From Mariniphaga sp041686935 (lineage in GTDB: Bacteria > Bacteroidota > Bacteroidia > Bacteroidales > Prolixibacteraceae), in contig JAWLCW010000004.1 of NCBI GenBank assembly GCA_041686935.1, forward strand, positions 62,001 through 126,000: a DNA stretch of 64,000 nt. Reading direction: 5' to 3'. Of this stretch, positions 16,212 through 24,009 are shown in pieces; the first letter of the stretch is position 1, and each line of letters begins with the position of its first letter. Under the pieces are notes generated by a model. That model was not told the origin of the DNA and made no database searches. It saw only the letters and a program-made list of their open reading frames with translations. Made by a program: the position numbers and the translations under genes.

Positions 16212-16793
16212 ATGCAAACAGAACGCCAACAGGAAATAATTTCCACAGCGCTTGATTTAATTAGTGAAAAAGGGATTCAGGGGCTAACGATCAAAAACCT
16301 TTCAAAAAAGCTGGGTATTACGGAACCGGCCATTTACCGGCATTTCGAAAATAAAATCCAAATTCTTATTGCTCTTCTTGATCTGCTTAAAAAGAATACC
16401 AGTGTGATTTTTGAGGCTGAGCTCAATTCCGATGAAACGGCTGTTCTTAAAGTCGAACGGCTTTTCGAAAAACATTTTAAATCGTTTGCCGAAGTGCCCT
16501 CGCTGGCTGCGGTGGTATTTTCAGAAGAAATGTTCCGGAATGAAGAAAAGCTGATAGCAAAAATTTCAGAGGTAATTGAAGCCAACAACAAAACCCTGTT
16601 GACTATTCTAAAGCAGGGACAGCAAAACAATGAAATCCGATCCGATATCGAAGCTGAACACCTCGTTATTTTTATCATGGGTGCCCTGCGGCTGTTCGTC
16701 AAAAAATGGCAGTTTGCCAAATTCACTTTCAACCTTCAAAAAGAAGGTCATAAATTAATACAATCCGTTAAACTCATAATTTCGAAAAAATGA
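16212..16793 (+). CDS. TetR-family transcriptional repressor
   Basis: 193 residues with a canonical N-terminal TetR helix-turn-helix: IISTALDLISEKGIQGLTI, NLSKKLGITEPAIYRHFENKIQIL. The C-terminal ligand domain (about 60-190) has no recognisable ligand signature. Its own promoter contains the palindrome that also lies before the cyclase and the RND operon, and this is the only TetR of the two in the window with an intact recognition helix, so it is the best candidate to bind all four sites. The cupin gene overlaps its stop codon (ATGA). Confidence 0.9.
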   Translation: MQTERQQEIISTALDLISEKGIQGLTIKNLSKKLGITEPAIYRHFENKIQILIALLDLLKKNTSVIFEAELNSDETAVLKVERLFEKHFKSFAEVPSLAAVVFSEEMFRNEEKLIAKISEVIEANNKTLLTILKQGQQNNEIRSDIEAEHLVIFIMGALRLFVKKWQFAKFTFNLQKEGHKLIQSVKLIISKK

Positions 16794-17128
16794 AGATTAC
16801 AAAAGTAAAAGAACAACAAGTTACCGAAACACCACACAAAGTAGATGTGCGAAAATTGTATGATCATGACAGTGCCCAGACCATGCACATTACCCTGCAA
16901 CCGGGCGAATCGTTAAAACCGCACATTACTCCGGTAGATGTGTTTTTCTATATTCTGGAAGGAATCACTGATGTGAGAGTGGGGGATGAAACCATTTCGG
17001 TGGAAAAGGACTCTCTGGTTGAAAGTCCGAGGGACATTGTGCATTGCCTTTCCAACAGCTCCGGCTCGAAAACACGCATTTTAGTGGTGAAAGCACCTAA
17101 GCCAAAAGAAAAATCCAAATTGCTGTAA
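16790..17128 (+). CDS. Small cupin-domain protein
   Basis: 112 residues forming one cupin barrel: MHITLQPGESLKPHITPVDVFFYILEG (motif 1, with His) and DSLVESPRDIVHCLSN (motif 2, with His). Such single-domain cupins bind a metal and may be enzymes or sensors of small ligands. The ATG overlaps the TetR stop, so production is coupled to that repressor; it might process or sense the repressor's ligand. No specific reaction can be named. Confidence 0.85.
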   Translation: MKITKVKEQQVTETPHKVDVRKLYDHDSAQTMHITLQPGESLKPHITPVDVFFYILEGITDVRVGDETISVEKDSLVESPRDIVHCLSNSSGSKTRILVVKAPKPKEKSKLL

Positions 17129-17323
17129 CCTGGAGAAATCAGGATATGTCCGAATTCATAACAATTCTGAAGAACGGTAGCCGGACTAACAATAAAGCTG
17201 TGGGTTTTATAAAATATTTATACTTTTTTGTTAGGGATTAGAATTTTTTTGTTTTGTTTATATACTGAAAAAATATTAAGTTGGTAGTACCTGTCGGATG
17301 TTCAATTAAAAAATAAATAAATC

Positions 17324-17512
17324 ATGGCAATAACAAAAGTTTGGATTGAAGAAGGTTGCACAGCCTGCGGACTTTGTGAAGAAATTTGTCCCGAAGTGTT
17401 TAAAATGGAAGACGAAGCAACGGTGATAGAAGGAGTTAATTTTTCCGATTACGAAGCGGGGATTGAAGAAGCGGCAGAGAATTGTCCGGTTGAAGTTATT
17501 AAATTTGAATAA
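17324..17512 (+). CDS. Single-cluster [4Fe-4S] ferredoxin
   Basis: 62 residues. The cluster motif is CTACGLCEEICPEVF (C-x2-C-x2-C-x3-CP) near the N terminus, with a further cysteine in AENCPVEVIKF near the end, as in small monocluster ferredoxins of the Desulfovibrio/Pyrococcus type. The acidic surface (many Glu and Asp) fits an electron carrier in the cytosol. The 195-bp gap upstream is A/T-rich and holds the likely promoter; no reductase partner lies next to it. Confidence 0.9.
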   Translation: MAITKVWIEEGCTACGLCEEICPEVFKMEDEATVIEGVNFSDYEAGIEEAAENCPVEVIKFE

Positions 17513-17576
17513 TTGACTTGTGGGAAAGTCAGGATTGAAAAGTTTTCCTGCCTGATGACTATAATTCGTCAAGAAG

Positions 17577-18710
17577 GTGAAGTATATTTTTTTGATTGCG
17601 GCATTTAATGCGTTGTTTTTTACGGCTTTGCCGGTTCAGAAAAAGGGCAAAGCACTTCATGATAAAATTCTGATTTGTTGGCTGTTGTATTTGGGATTTT
17701 ACACCGGCACGTATGGTTTGTCTGCACCTCAGTTGTTTACAGACCATCCGCTTTTATCGGCCGCATTTATCTCTCTGTTGCTGCTGCACGGCCCGTTTCT
17801 GTATTTGTATATCAGGTCGTTAATTATTCAATCGTATCGAATCAAACCTGCCGATTTTTTGCATTTTATCCCTTTTGTGCTGTTTAATCTTTTTTTGGTT
17901 GGTGTTTCGTTTTTTCCTGAAGCTGCGGTAAAAATCAGACTTGATCATCTGGAAGGTGAGCAAGGAACATCTTCCGTATTTAATTTTTTTCTCATATTGA
18001 CCGCGTTATCCGGTCCGGTTTACTTTGGATTTTCCCTAGCTTTGTTCAAAAAGCTGGACATCAATATTTTTAATAATTTTTCGTCAGTAGAAAACATCAA
18101 CCTCGACTGGTTACGAAAGCTTGTTTATACTTTTGGCGCAGTGTGGACGATTTTAATGGCTGTTGCGGCCATCCATCATATTTTTCACTTTTTCTCATGG
18201 ACTTTTTGCACTGACGGACTTTCGCTTTCGCTTTCGGTTTTTATTATTCTGATTGGTTATTTCGGATTGAAGCAGAAAGAGATTTTTTCAGGTTTTGAAG
18301 AAAATCAATTTGTAACCGACAGCAGTTCCGGTGAAAAGTATGCTGGTTCAACCCTGAAGGAAACAGATGCCGAAGCATATACCGAAAAACTGAAAATTTA
18401 CATGGCGGAAATGAAGCCCTACCTGAATCCTGATTTGAACCTGCCACAATTAGCTGGCGAGTTGAATATTCCTTCACACCATTTATCGCAGGTAATCAAT
18501 AAAAATATCGGACTAAATTTTTTCGATTTTGTCAATCGGTATAGGGTTGAAGAAGTAAAAAATAAAATTAACCATCCCGACTATCAAAAATTTTCAGTTC
18601 TTGGAATTGCCTTTGAGGCAGGGTTCAATTCCAAATCTGCGTTTAACAGGGTATTTAAAAACATCACCGACCAAACTCCCACTCAATTTAAAAAACAACA
18701 TTCCGGTTAA
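17577..18710 (+). CDS. Membrane-anchored AraC-family transcription regulator
   Basis: 377 residues: about seven hydrophobic helices between residues 1 and 235, then a cytosolic linker and an AraC double helix-turn-helix (about 275-377) with LNLPQLAGELNIPSHHLSQVIN and KFSVLGIAFEAGFNSKSAFNRVFK. This seven-helix-plus-HTH_18 layout is frequent in Bacteroidota and suggests a receptor that signals straight to DNA. The start is GTG at 17577, preceded by AAGAAG; no ATG gives the first helix. Target genes may include DUF6448 downstream. Ligand unknown. Confidence 0.85.
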   Translation: MKYIFLIAAFNALFFTALPVQKKGKALHDKILICWLLYLGFYTGTYGLSAPQLFTDHPLLSAAFISLLLLHGPFLYLYIRSLIIQSYRIKPADFLHFIPFVLFNLFLVGVSFFPEAAVKIRLDHLEGEQGTSSVFNFFLILTALSGPVYFGFSLALFKKLDINIFNNFSSVENINLDWLRKLVYTFGAVWTILMAVAAIHHIFHFFSWTFCTDGLSLSLSVFIILIGYFGLKQKEIFSGFEENQFVTDSSSGEKYAGSTLKETDAEAYTEKLKIYMAEMKPYLNPDLNLPQLAGELNIPSHHLSQVINKNIGLNFFDFVNRYRVEEVKNKINHPDYQKFSVLGIAFEAGFNSKSAFNRVFKNITDQTPTQFKKQHSG

Positions 18711-18818
18711 ATTTGCATCGTGATTCCACTCAAACTGTTCTTTTTTTCGAAAAAGGAGTACCCTTTTATAAAGTAGGTCGCACACCTTTCCGGTTCATTC
18801 TATGTTTGTTGTGAAAAA

Positions 18819-19490
18819 ATGAATTATTCATCACTAAAATTTTTAAGAATGAAAACAACGAAAAAAAAACAACAGGAAATGGTTAATCCACTTGGATTAA
18901 CAGAAAAAATCAAACATGTTATTTTTATTGCAATGTTATCAGTTTTGGTGCTGTTTGTTTCAAAACCGGCTTTGGCCCATTGCGATTCGTACGACGGACC
19001 CGTGATAACCGATGCCCAAAAAGCGCTGGAAACCAATAATCCTGAACCGGTATTGAAGTGGATTACAAAGGAACAGGAAAAAGAGGTTATCTCACTTTTT
19101 AACAAAACAGTTGCCCTGAAAAACGGCGACCAGGAGATTTATCAGGTGGTTGAAAAATACTTTTTTGAAACGCTGGTGAGGCTTCATCGTGAAACCGAAG
19201 GTGCTCCCTACACCGGACTAAAAGCACCCGGGACAACAAAACAAATTATCCAAATGAGCGACTATGCACTGTCATCAGGAGATATCGACGATTTGGTGGG
19301 TAAACTGAATAAACACATCGGGAGTGTGATTTTGGAAAAATACCATAAAACTGCTGAGTTGAGCCAAAAGAAAAACGAATCGGTTGTAGCCGGAAGAGCT
19401 TTTGTTGAAGCTTATGTGGATTATACTCATACACTTGAAGCCATTCACGATGTATTGGAACACGGTTGTGGTTCGCATGCCGGGCACTAA
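18819..19490 (+). CDS. Exported DUF6448 family protein
   Basis: 223 residues. After an internal hydrophobic signal segment ending SKPALA the mature protein begins HCDSYDGPV, the hallmark of DUF6448, followed by an all-helical domain (ETLVRLHRETEGAPYTGLK, KTAELSQKKNESVVAGRAFVEAYVDYTH) and ends with the His/Cys-rich EHGCGSHAGH. The conserved histidines and cysteines could bind a metal. The Met at 18849 is an equally good start. It follows the AraC gene by 108 bp on the same strand. Function unknown. Confidence 0.75.
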   Translation: MNYSSLKFLRMKTTKKKQQEMVNPLGLTEKIKHVIFIAMLSVLVLFVSKPALAHCDSYDGPVITDAQKALETNNPEPVLKWITKEQEKEVISLFNKTVALKNGDQEIYQVVEKYFFETLVRLHRETEGAPYTGLKAPGTTKQIIQMSDYALSSGDIDDLVGKLNKHIGSVILEKYHKTAELSQKKNESVVAGRAFVEAYVDYTHTLEAIHDVLEHGCGSHAGH

Positions 19491-19512
19491 AATAAAAATA
19501 TGCTGAACTCAA

Positions 19513-19818
19513 ACATCCCTGCTCTGTAATCGGGGGTGTACGACAAATTCCACGATAAACCATCGAACAAACAATTTTTACACCGGTGCTTTAGCCCGGT
19601 GTTTAACCTTTTCGGAGTCTTTTTCGGCTTTAGCATTTAATTCTCTTAATGGCTAAAGCCCTTTTGCTTTTGATATCTCTGTTCACCGGGCTTTCCAAGG
19701 AATCTTCCAAAGGAGTCCTTCGGACCTTCGGGAGAAGCCACGGTGTAAAAGATCCGTTTTTCCGAAAGCGCATGAAAATATGGAATTTGTCGTACACCCT
19801 GTAATCGGGCAGGGATGT
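19513..19818. mobile_element. MITE-like palindromic element with ~40-bp terminal inverted repeats
   Basis: The left end (19513-19552) and right end (19781-19818) are inverted copies: outer arms ACATCCCTGC / GCAGGGATGT and inner arms GGGTGTACGACAAATTCCA / its reverse complement. Between the arms TGTAATCGGG occurs in the same orientation on both sides rather than inverted. The interior holds further hairpins: CACCGG..CCGGTG at ~19591-19611, GGCTTTAGC / GCTAAAGCC around TTAATTCTCTTAA at ~19626-19660, and a CTTCGG-rich stem near 19710-19735. There is no transposase gene inside; a 306-bp non-autonomous element or a structured RNA are both possible. It fills most of the 511-bp gap between DUF6448 and the TetR gene. 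Confidence 0.6.
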
Positions 19819-19869
19819 ATTTGTTTGCATCCATTGAAACAAAAAATTAAAATTTATTTGTCGGAAATT

Positions 19870-19898
19870 TTGAAGTTAGTAAATATTAACTAACTTTG
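19870..19898 (+). promoter_or_regulatory. Promoter of the TetR-RND efflux operon
   Basis: TTG at 19870-19872 and TAACTTTG at 19891-19898 are 18 bp apart, giving a Bacteroidota -33/-7 pair 103 bp before the TetR ATG, with the operator between them. Confidence 0.6.
19875..19894. promoter_or_regulatory. TetR-type operator palindrome, copy 3
   Basis: GTTAGTAAATATTAACTAAC, identical over all 20 bases to the copy before the cyclase gene at 3476. It lies in the promoter spacer and overlaps the -7 element. Confidence 0.7.
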
Positions 19899-19971
19899 TT
19901 CCGAATTGTATTAATGAAAAATGGAAACAGTTAATAAGCTTAGTTCAAAATCAAAATGTTCTGCAATATTG

Positions 19972-19991
19972 GTTAGTGATTATTAATTAAC
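19972..19991. promoter_or_regulatory. TetR-type operator palindrome, copy 4
   Basis: GTTAGTGATTATTAATTAAC, 17 of 20 bases as in copy 3, centred 97 bp downstream of it and ending 10 bp before the TetR ATG. A second site in the leader would allow cooperative binding, looping or a roadblock. Confidence 0.55.
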
Positions 19992-20001
19992 AAAGCATAA
20001 A

Positions 20002-20556
20002 ATGGAAACACAAACAAAAAAAAGGTTTATTGACGCAAGCGGAAGATTACTTGCTAAAAACGGTCCCGGAGCATTTACCCTCGATGTACTTTCCAAGCAG
20101 CCCGAAATGCAGGGTTTCGACATTTTTACCCTGGTTAGAAACGAAGAGGAGGTTTTCAAACAACTTTTACTTCAGCTTGAAAAAGAGCTGAAAGAGCTGG
20201 TTAGCGGAATTTCTTCCGGTCAGGATTCACCTGCTGAAGAGTTTGAAATGCTTTTCAAGCAGTTGCACCGGCTATTCAAACAAAAACCGTATTACCTGAC
20301 CTTAATTTTTGATAAGGATTTGAGGCGTTATTACAGCGGTGCAGATCGAATTATTTCGCGGATAAAAGGCAGGGCGAAAGGATATCTTGCCGGATTAATT
20401 GACCGGGGAAAAGCGCAAAAAGTTTTTACAATCAATACAGAAACCAAAGTGCTTGTCAAAGAGATTCTTGGCAGTTTTCAGGCATTGATGAATGATATGC
20501 AGCTTGCGAACAAAATGGTTCGCGACCTTAAAAAATACCAGTCAGCAACAGATTAA
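20002..20556 (+). CDS. TetR-like regulator with an eroded helix-turn-helix
   Basis: 184 residues. The N terminus keeps TetR helix 1 (KRFIDASGRLLAKNGPGAFTL), but the segment where helix-turn-helix should read like IAKEAGVSKGTLYRHFxNKEEL is LSKQPEMQGFDIFTLVRNEEEVF: the glycine turn and the YxHF signature are lost. The rest is helical like a TetR ligand domain. It may bind DNA weakly, act as a partner of the TetR at 16212, or be losing function. It opens the RND operon, 10 bp before the TolC-fusion gene. Confidence 0.75.
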   Translation: METQTKKRFIDASGRLLAKNGPGAFTLDVLSKQPEMQGFDIFTLVRNEEEVFKQLLLQLEKELKELVSGISSGQDSPAEEFEMLFKQLHRLFKQKPYYLTLIFDKDLRRYYSGADRIISRIKGRAKGYLAGLIDRGKAQKVFTINTETKVLVKEILGSFQALMNDMQLANKMVRDLKKYQSATD

Positions 20557-20566
20557 ACTCTTCAAT

Positions 20567-22909
20567 ATGAAACGAATATCAATAATTTTCAAGCTGTTTT
20601 TTGCTTTGCTCATTATTCCAATGGTACTTCATTCTCAACCGGTTAAGATCGGTATTATTACCGATGCCTCAGGAAATGAGTTTGATTTGCTCACCGGGCA
20701 GGTTAAGTCCGAAATTGAAGCGTTGACCAATGCCGGCGACGGCGCTGTTTTTAAAGAACTGACCGCAAACTGGCAGTCTGAAAAGGTCAGGGAAAACCTG
20801 CAGACTTTTTTGAATGATCCGGAAGTGGACATTATTGTATCGCTGGGGTTTCTTTCTTCAGAAGCGGCGGCTCGTTTGCCCGCATATCCAAAGCCGGTGA
20901 TTGCCGCTACTATTTTAGATCCAGTGCTTCAAAACCTGCCGGTTCAACCCGATAAAAGTTCAGGTATTCCTGATTTTGCATGGATTGAATCGCTCATCCG
21001 GTTGAAAAACGACATACACTCGTTTGCCCGGATTTTTGAATCCGATAATCTTGCAGTTATCATTCCCCGGGAGCTCTATTCAGAATTTCAGATTTTAACA
21101 ACTTACCTGAAAGCGGATGAAAGTACATTTGAAGTTACGTTTGTGCCGGTAAGAGAAAATGAAAATCCGGTGAACCAATTGCCTGCCGGAACCGATGCAG
21201 CCATGGTTTTTCCATTGGTTCAGCACTCCGCTGCCGCAACAGAGGCGATTTTTTCCGGTCTGAACGAACAAGGAATTCCGTCACTGTCGGTGAATGGAGC
21301 AGCCTACCTGGAACTTGGAGCTACTATTACATTTACGCCGCAGTTCTCGTTTCAGCAGTTGGCCCGGCAAGTAGCTGTGCGGGTTTTAAAGGCTTCCGAA
21401 GGAACCAGCCTGGGCGATGTTTCCTCCATGACAGATGAATCGGAGCGAACACCTATTGTAAACATGGAAAGCCTTCGGCTGACGGGCCGGTTTCCCAAAT
21501 GGTCTGACCTCGCAAATGCTGTTTTGCTAAACGTTGCTAAAATGCCCGGTGAAGAACTGACGCTGCATCAGGCCATTGCTCTGGCCCTGGAAAACAACCT
21601 GCAAGGGAAAATGAACGACCAGGATTTGCTGATGGCAGAAAAAGACATTCGCATTGCAAAAGCAAATGTTTTACCGCAGGTGGAAGTTTCGGGGATGGGT
21701 GTTCAACTAAGTGAAAATCTTGTTGAAGCTTCCATGGGGCAGAGAGGTGAATTTACCATCACCGGCTCCGTGTCGTTAAAGCAGGTGATTTATTCCGAAG
21801 CAGCTTATGCGAACATTGCACTGAAAAAGATGATGGCCGAAAGTACAAAACACGGCAACAGACAAACCACGCTCGACATTGTGCTTGATGTTTCGCAGGC
21901 TTACATTTCATTGCTGTTTGCCAGGAACAACTTTCAGATAAAAAATGAAAACGTAAGTGCCACCCTGAAAAATCTGGAACTGGCCAAAGCCAAAGAGAAA
22001 AGCGGTGAGGGCAGCGTATCGGATGTCAATCGCTGGATAAGTGAGCTGAATCTCGGCAGGATGGACTTAAATGATGCAGAGGCAGGATACAAAGCAACCA
22101 TGTACCGGTTAAACGAACTGCTGAACCAACCTGTCGGCAATACCATTGCCACCCCCGATTCGGCAGATATTGGCGAAACCGTTATTCACAATCAGCGAAT
22201 CCTGGATTTGTATTTCAACAATCCGAACCTGACCGAAAAATATGCCGGCTTTTTGATAAACGAAATGCTGATCCATTCGCCTGAACTGCAACAATTAGCA
22301 ACTGCAGGAGAGATGATTGACCGGCAAAAATCTATGAAAATCAGACAAATGTATTTGCCAGAGGTGGCACTAATTGGAAATGCCGACCAGGCTTTTGTGC
22401 GCGAAGGAGTCATCCGGAATCCGCAACTGCCTGTGCCACCACCTCCTGATGATATTACCTGGAACCTGGGTCTGCGCATTAGCATTCCTATTTTTGAAGG
22501 TGGCAGGAAAAGAAACGAAATGCAGCGGGCAATCATTGAGCAGGATAAAATTGCCTGGCAAAAAGATGACCTGCTCCACAAACTGGAAACAGGAATCCGT
22601 TCCAACGTACAATTTCTGCAGGCTTCCTACCGTGAAATGGAATTGTCGAAAAACGCGGCCCGTGCTGCTGAAGAGAATTTTTACACCATACAGGATGCCT
22701 ATGCACAGGGAATGGTCAACGTGGCGCAGCTTACCGATGCCCAAAGCGTGATGATACGCACCCGGCAAATGGCACTTGGCTCACGCTATCAATATATTCT
22801 GGATTACATCAAAACTGAACGATTACAGGGAAAATTTTTCTTTCTGGAAGATGAATCCGAAAAGTCCCAATACACCAACCGATTAGTAAATTATTTAACC
22901 GAAGAATAA
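20567..22909 (+). CDS. TolC-family outer-membrane channel with N-terminal substrate-binding-protein domain
   Basis: 780 residues from the ATG at 20567, which opens a signal peptide ending VLHSQ. Residues ~25-315 resemble the ABC-type substrate-binding fold (PVKIGIITDASGNEFDLL, VDIIVSLGFLSSEAAARL, YPKPVIAATIL, LNEQGIPSLSVNGAAYLELGA). Residues ~360-770 are an outer-membrane efflux protein with two repeats (LTLHQAIALALENNLQGKM, RIAKANVLPQVEV, LDVSQAYISLLFARNN, then ISIPIFEGGRKRNEM and ENFYTIQDAYAQGMVNVAQ). Channels of this kind normally lack the first domain. It forms the exit duct of the pump encoded next; the extra domain may pick up substrate in the periplasm. Confidence 0.85.
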   Translation: MKRISIIFKLFFALLIIPMVLHSQPVKIGIITDASGNEFDLLTGQVKSEIEALTNAGDGAVFKELTANWQSEKVRENLQTFLNDPEVDIIVSLGFLSSEAAARLPAYPKPVIAATILDPVLQNLPVQPDKSSGIPDFAWIESLIRLKNDIHSFARIFESDNLAVIIPRELYSEFQILTTYLKADESTFEVTFVPVRENENPVNQLPAGTDAAMVFPLVQHSAAATEAIFSGLNEQGIPSLSVNGAAYLELGATITFTPQFSFQQLARQVAVRVLKASEGTSLGDVSSMTDESERTPIVNMESLRLTGRFPKWSDLANAVLLNVAKMPGEELTLHQAIALALENNLQGKMNDQDLLMAEKDIRIAKANVLPQVEVSGMGVQLSENLVEASMGQRGEFTITGSVSLKQVIYSEAAYANIALKKMMAESTKHGNRQTTLDIVLDVSQAYISLLFARNNFQIKNENVSATLKNLELAKAKEKSGEGSVSDVNRWISELNLGRMDLNDAEAGYKATMYRLNELLNQPVGNTIATPDSADIGETVIHNQRILDLYFNNPNLTEKYAGFLINEMLIHSPELQQLATAGEMIDRQKSMKIRQMYLPEVALIGNADQAFVREGVIRNPQLPVPPPPDDITWNLGLRISIPIFEGGRKRNEMQRAIIEQDKIAWQKDDLLHKLETGIRSNVQFLQASYREMELSKNAARAAEENFYTIQDAYAQGMVNVAQLTDAQSVMIRTRQMALGSRYQYILDYIKTERLQGKFFFLEDESEKSQYTNRLVNYLTEE

Positions 22910-22911
22910 AA

Positions 22912-23997
22912 ATGAAAACAAAAATACAACTTCTCGTTTTAGGCGCTCTGTTGCTGGCTGGTTGCGGAGGCAAAGAAAAAAAAGAAGAAGCCATTCGTCC
23001 GGTTTTTTACCAGGAAGTGGGAAAAAGCAGTACGCAAAACGTGCGCTCATTTTCAGGAGTAACTCAATCGGCTACCGAAGCGAAACTGAGTTTCAAGGTG
23101 GGTGGTTTGATAGAAGATGTAAATGCTAATATGGGAGATACCCTGAAAAGAGGAGCCATCATTGCCCGTCTGGATGCCACTGACTACCGCATCAATTACA
23201 ACAAGGCAGAGGCTTCCCTGAAAAACGCAGAAGCTCAGTTGGCCGCAGCCAAATCAGCTTTTTTGCGGGTTGAAAACCTGTATGTGAACAACAACGTATC
23301 CCTGAGCGAATACGAAAAAGCCAAAACGCAATTTGAATCGGCCGAAACCATGGTGAACACTGCCCGCTCACAACTCAATGCAGCAAAAAATCAACTGGAT
23401 TATACCATTTTGAGAGCGCCTTTCGATGGCGTTGTTTCTTCGGTAATGGCTCAGGAAAATGAAATGACCGGCGCCGGGCATCCCGTAGTGGTTTTTGCCG
23501 GAGTAAACAACCTGGAAATAAAAACGGCTGTACCGGAGAACATCATCGCGCAAATCAATCGCGGACAGGATGCAACGGTGCGCTTCAGTGCATTTCCCGA
23601 AAAAACTTTCGGGGGAATTATTACCGAAGTGAGTCCGGGTATCCCCAATGCCTCCGCTTATCCGGTTATTGTTCAGTTAGCTGAATCTTCTTCACGGCTT
23701 TTTCCGGGAATGATCGGCACGGTAGAACTCTCTCTGAACGGGGACAGCCTTTCACAAAACAGGACAGTGATTGCTACTGATGCCGTTGGGCACGACCAGT
23801 CGGGCGATTTTGTTTTTGTTGCGGTTAAAAGCAATGAAAAAGACATTTATGTTGCTGAAAAAAGAAACGTTACACTGGGTGAACTACAGGCCGATGGATA
23901 CGAAATTGTGAGCGGTCTGGACAAAAATGAACTGGTGATAACCGCCGGGTTAAGTTTTTTGTATGATGGCCGGAAGGTAAAACTGCTGGACAATTAA
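22912..23997 (+). CDS. RND efflux periplasmic adaptor lipoprotein
   Basis: 361 residues with a lipobox (ALLLAGCGG, cysteine near residue 19). The order is membrane fusion protein: GVTQSATEAKLSFKVGGLIEDV (barrel-lipoyl), an alpha-hairpin (residues ~90-150, NAEAQLAAAKSAFLRVENLYV), the second lipoyl half YTILRAPFDGVVSSV, a barrel domain and a membrane-proximal domain. It links the pump at 24010 with the TolC protein at 20567 as a tripartite exporter. It starts 2 bp after the TolC stop. Confidence 0.92.
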   Translation: MKTKIQLLVLGALLLAGCGGKEKKEEAIRPVFYQEVGKSSTQNVRSFSGVTQSATEAKLSFKVGGLIEDVNANMGDTLKRGAIIARLDATDYRINYNKAEASLKNAEAQLAAAKSAFLRVENLYVNNNVSLSEYEKAKTQFESAETMVNTARSQLNAAKNQLDYTILRAPFDGVVSSVMAQENEMTGAGHPVVVFAGVNNLEIKTAVPENIIAQINRGQDATVRFSAFPEKTFGGIITEVSPGIPNASAYPVIVQLAESSSRLFPGMIGTVELSLNGDSLSQNRTVIATDAVGHDQSGDFVFVAVKSNEKDIYVAEKRNVTLGELQADGYEIVSGLDKNELVITAGLSFLYDGRKVKLLDN

Positions 23998-24009
23998 AAT
24001 TATAACGAG

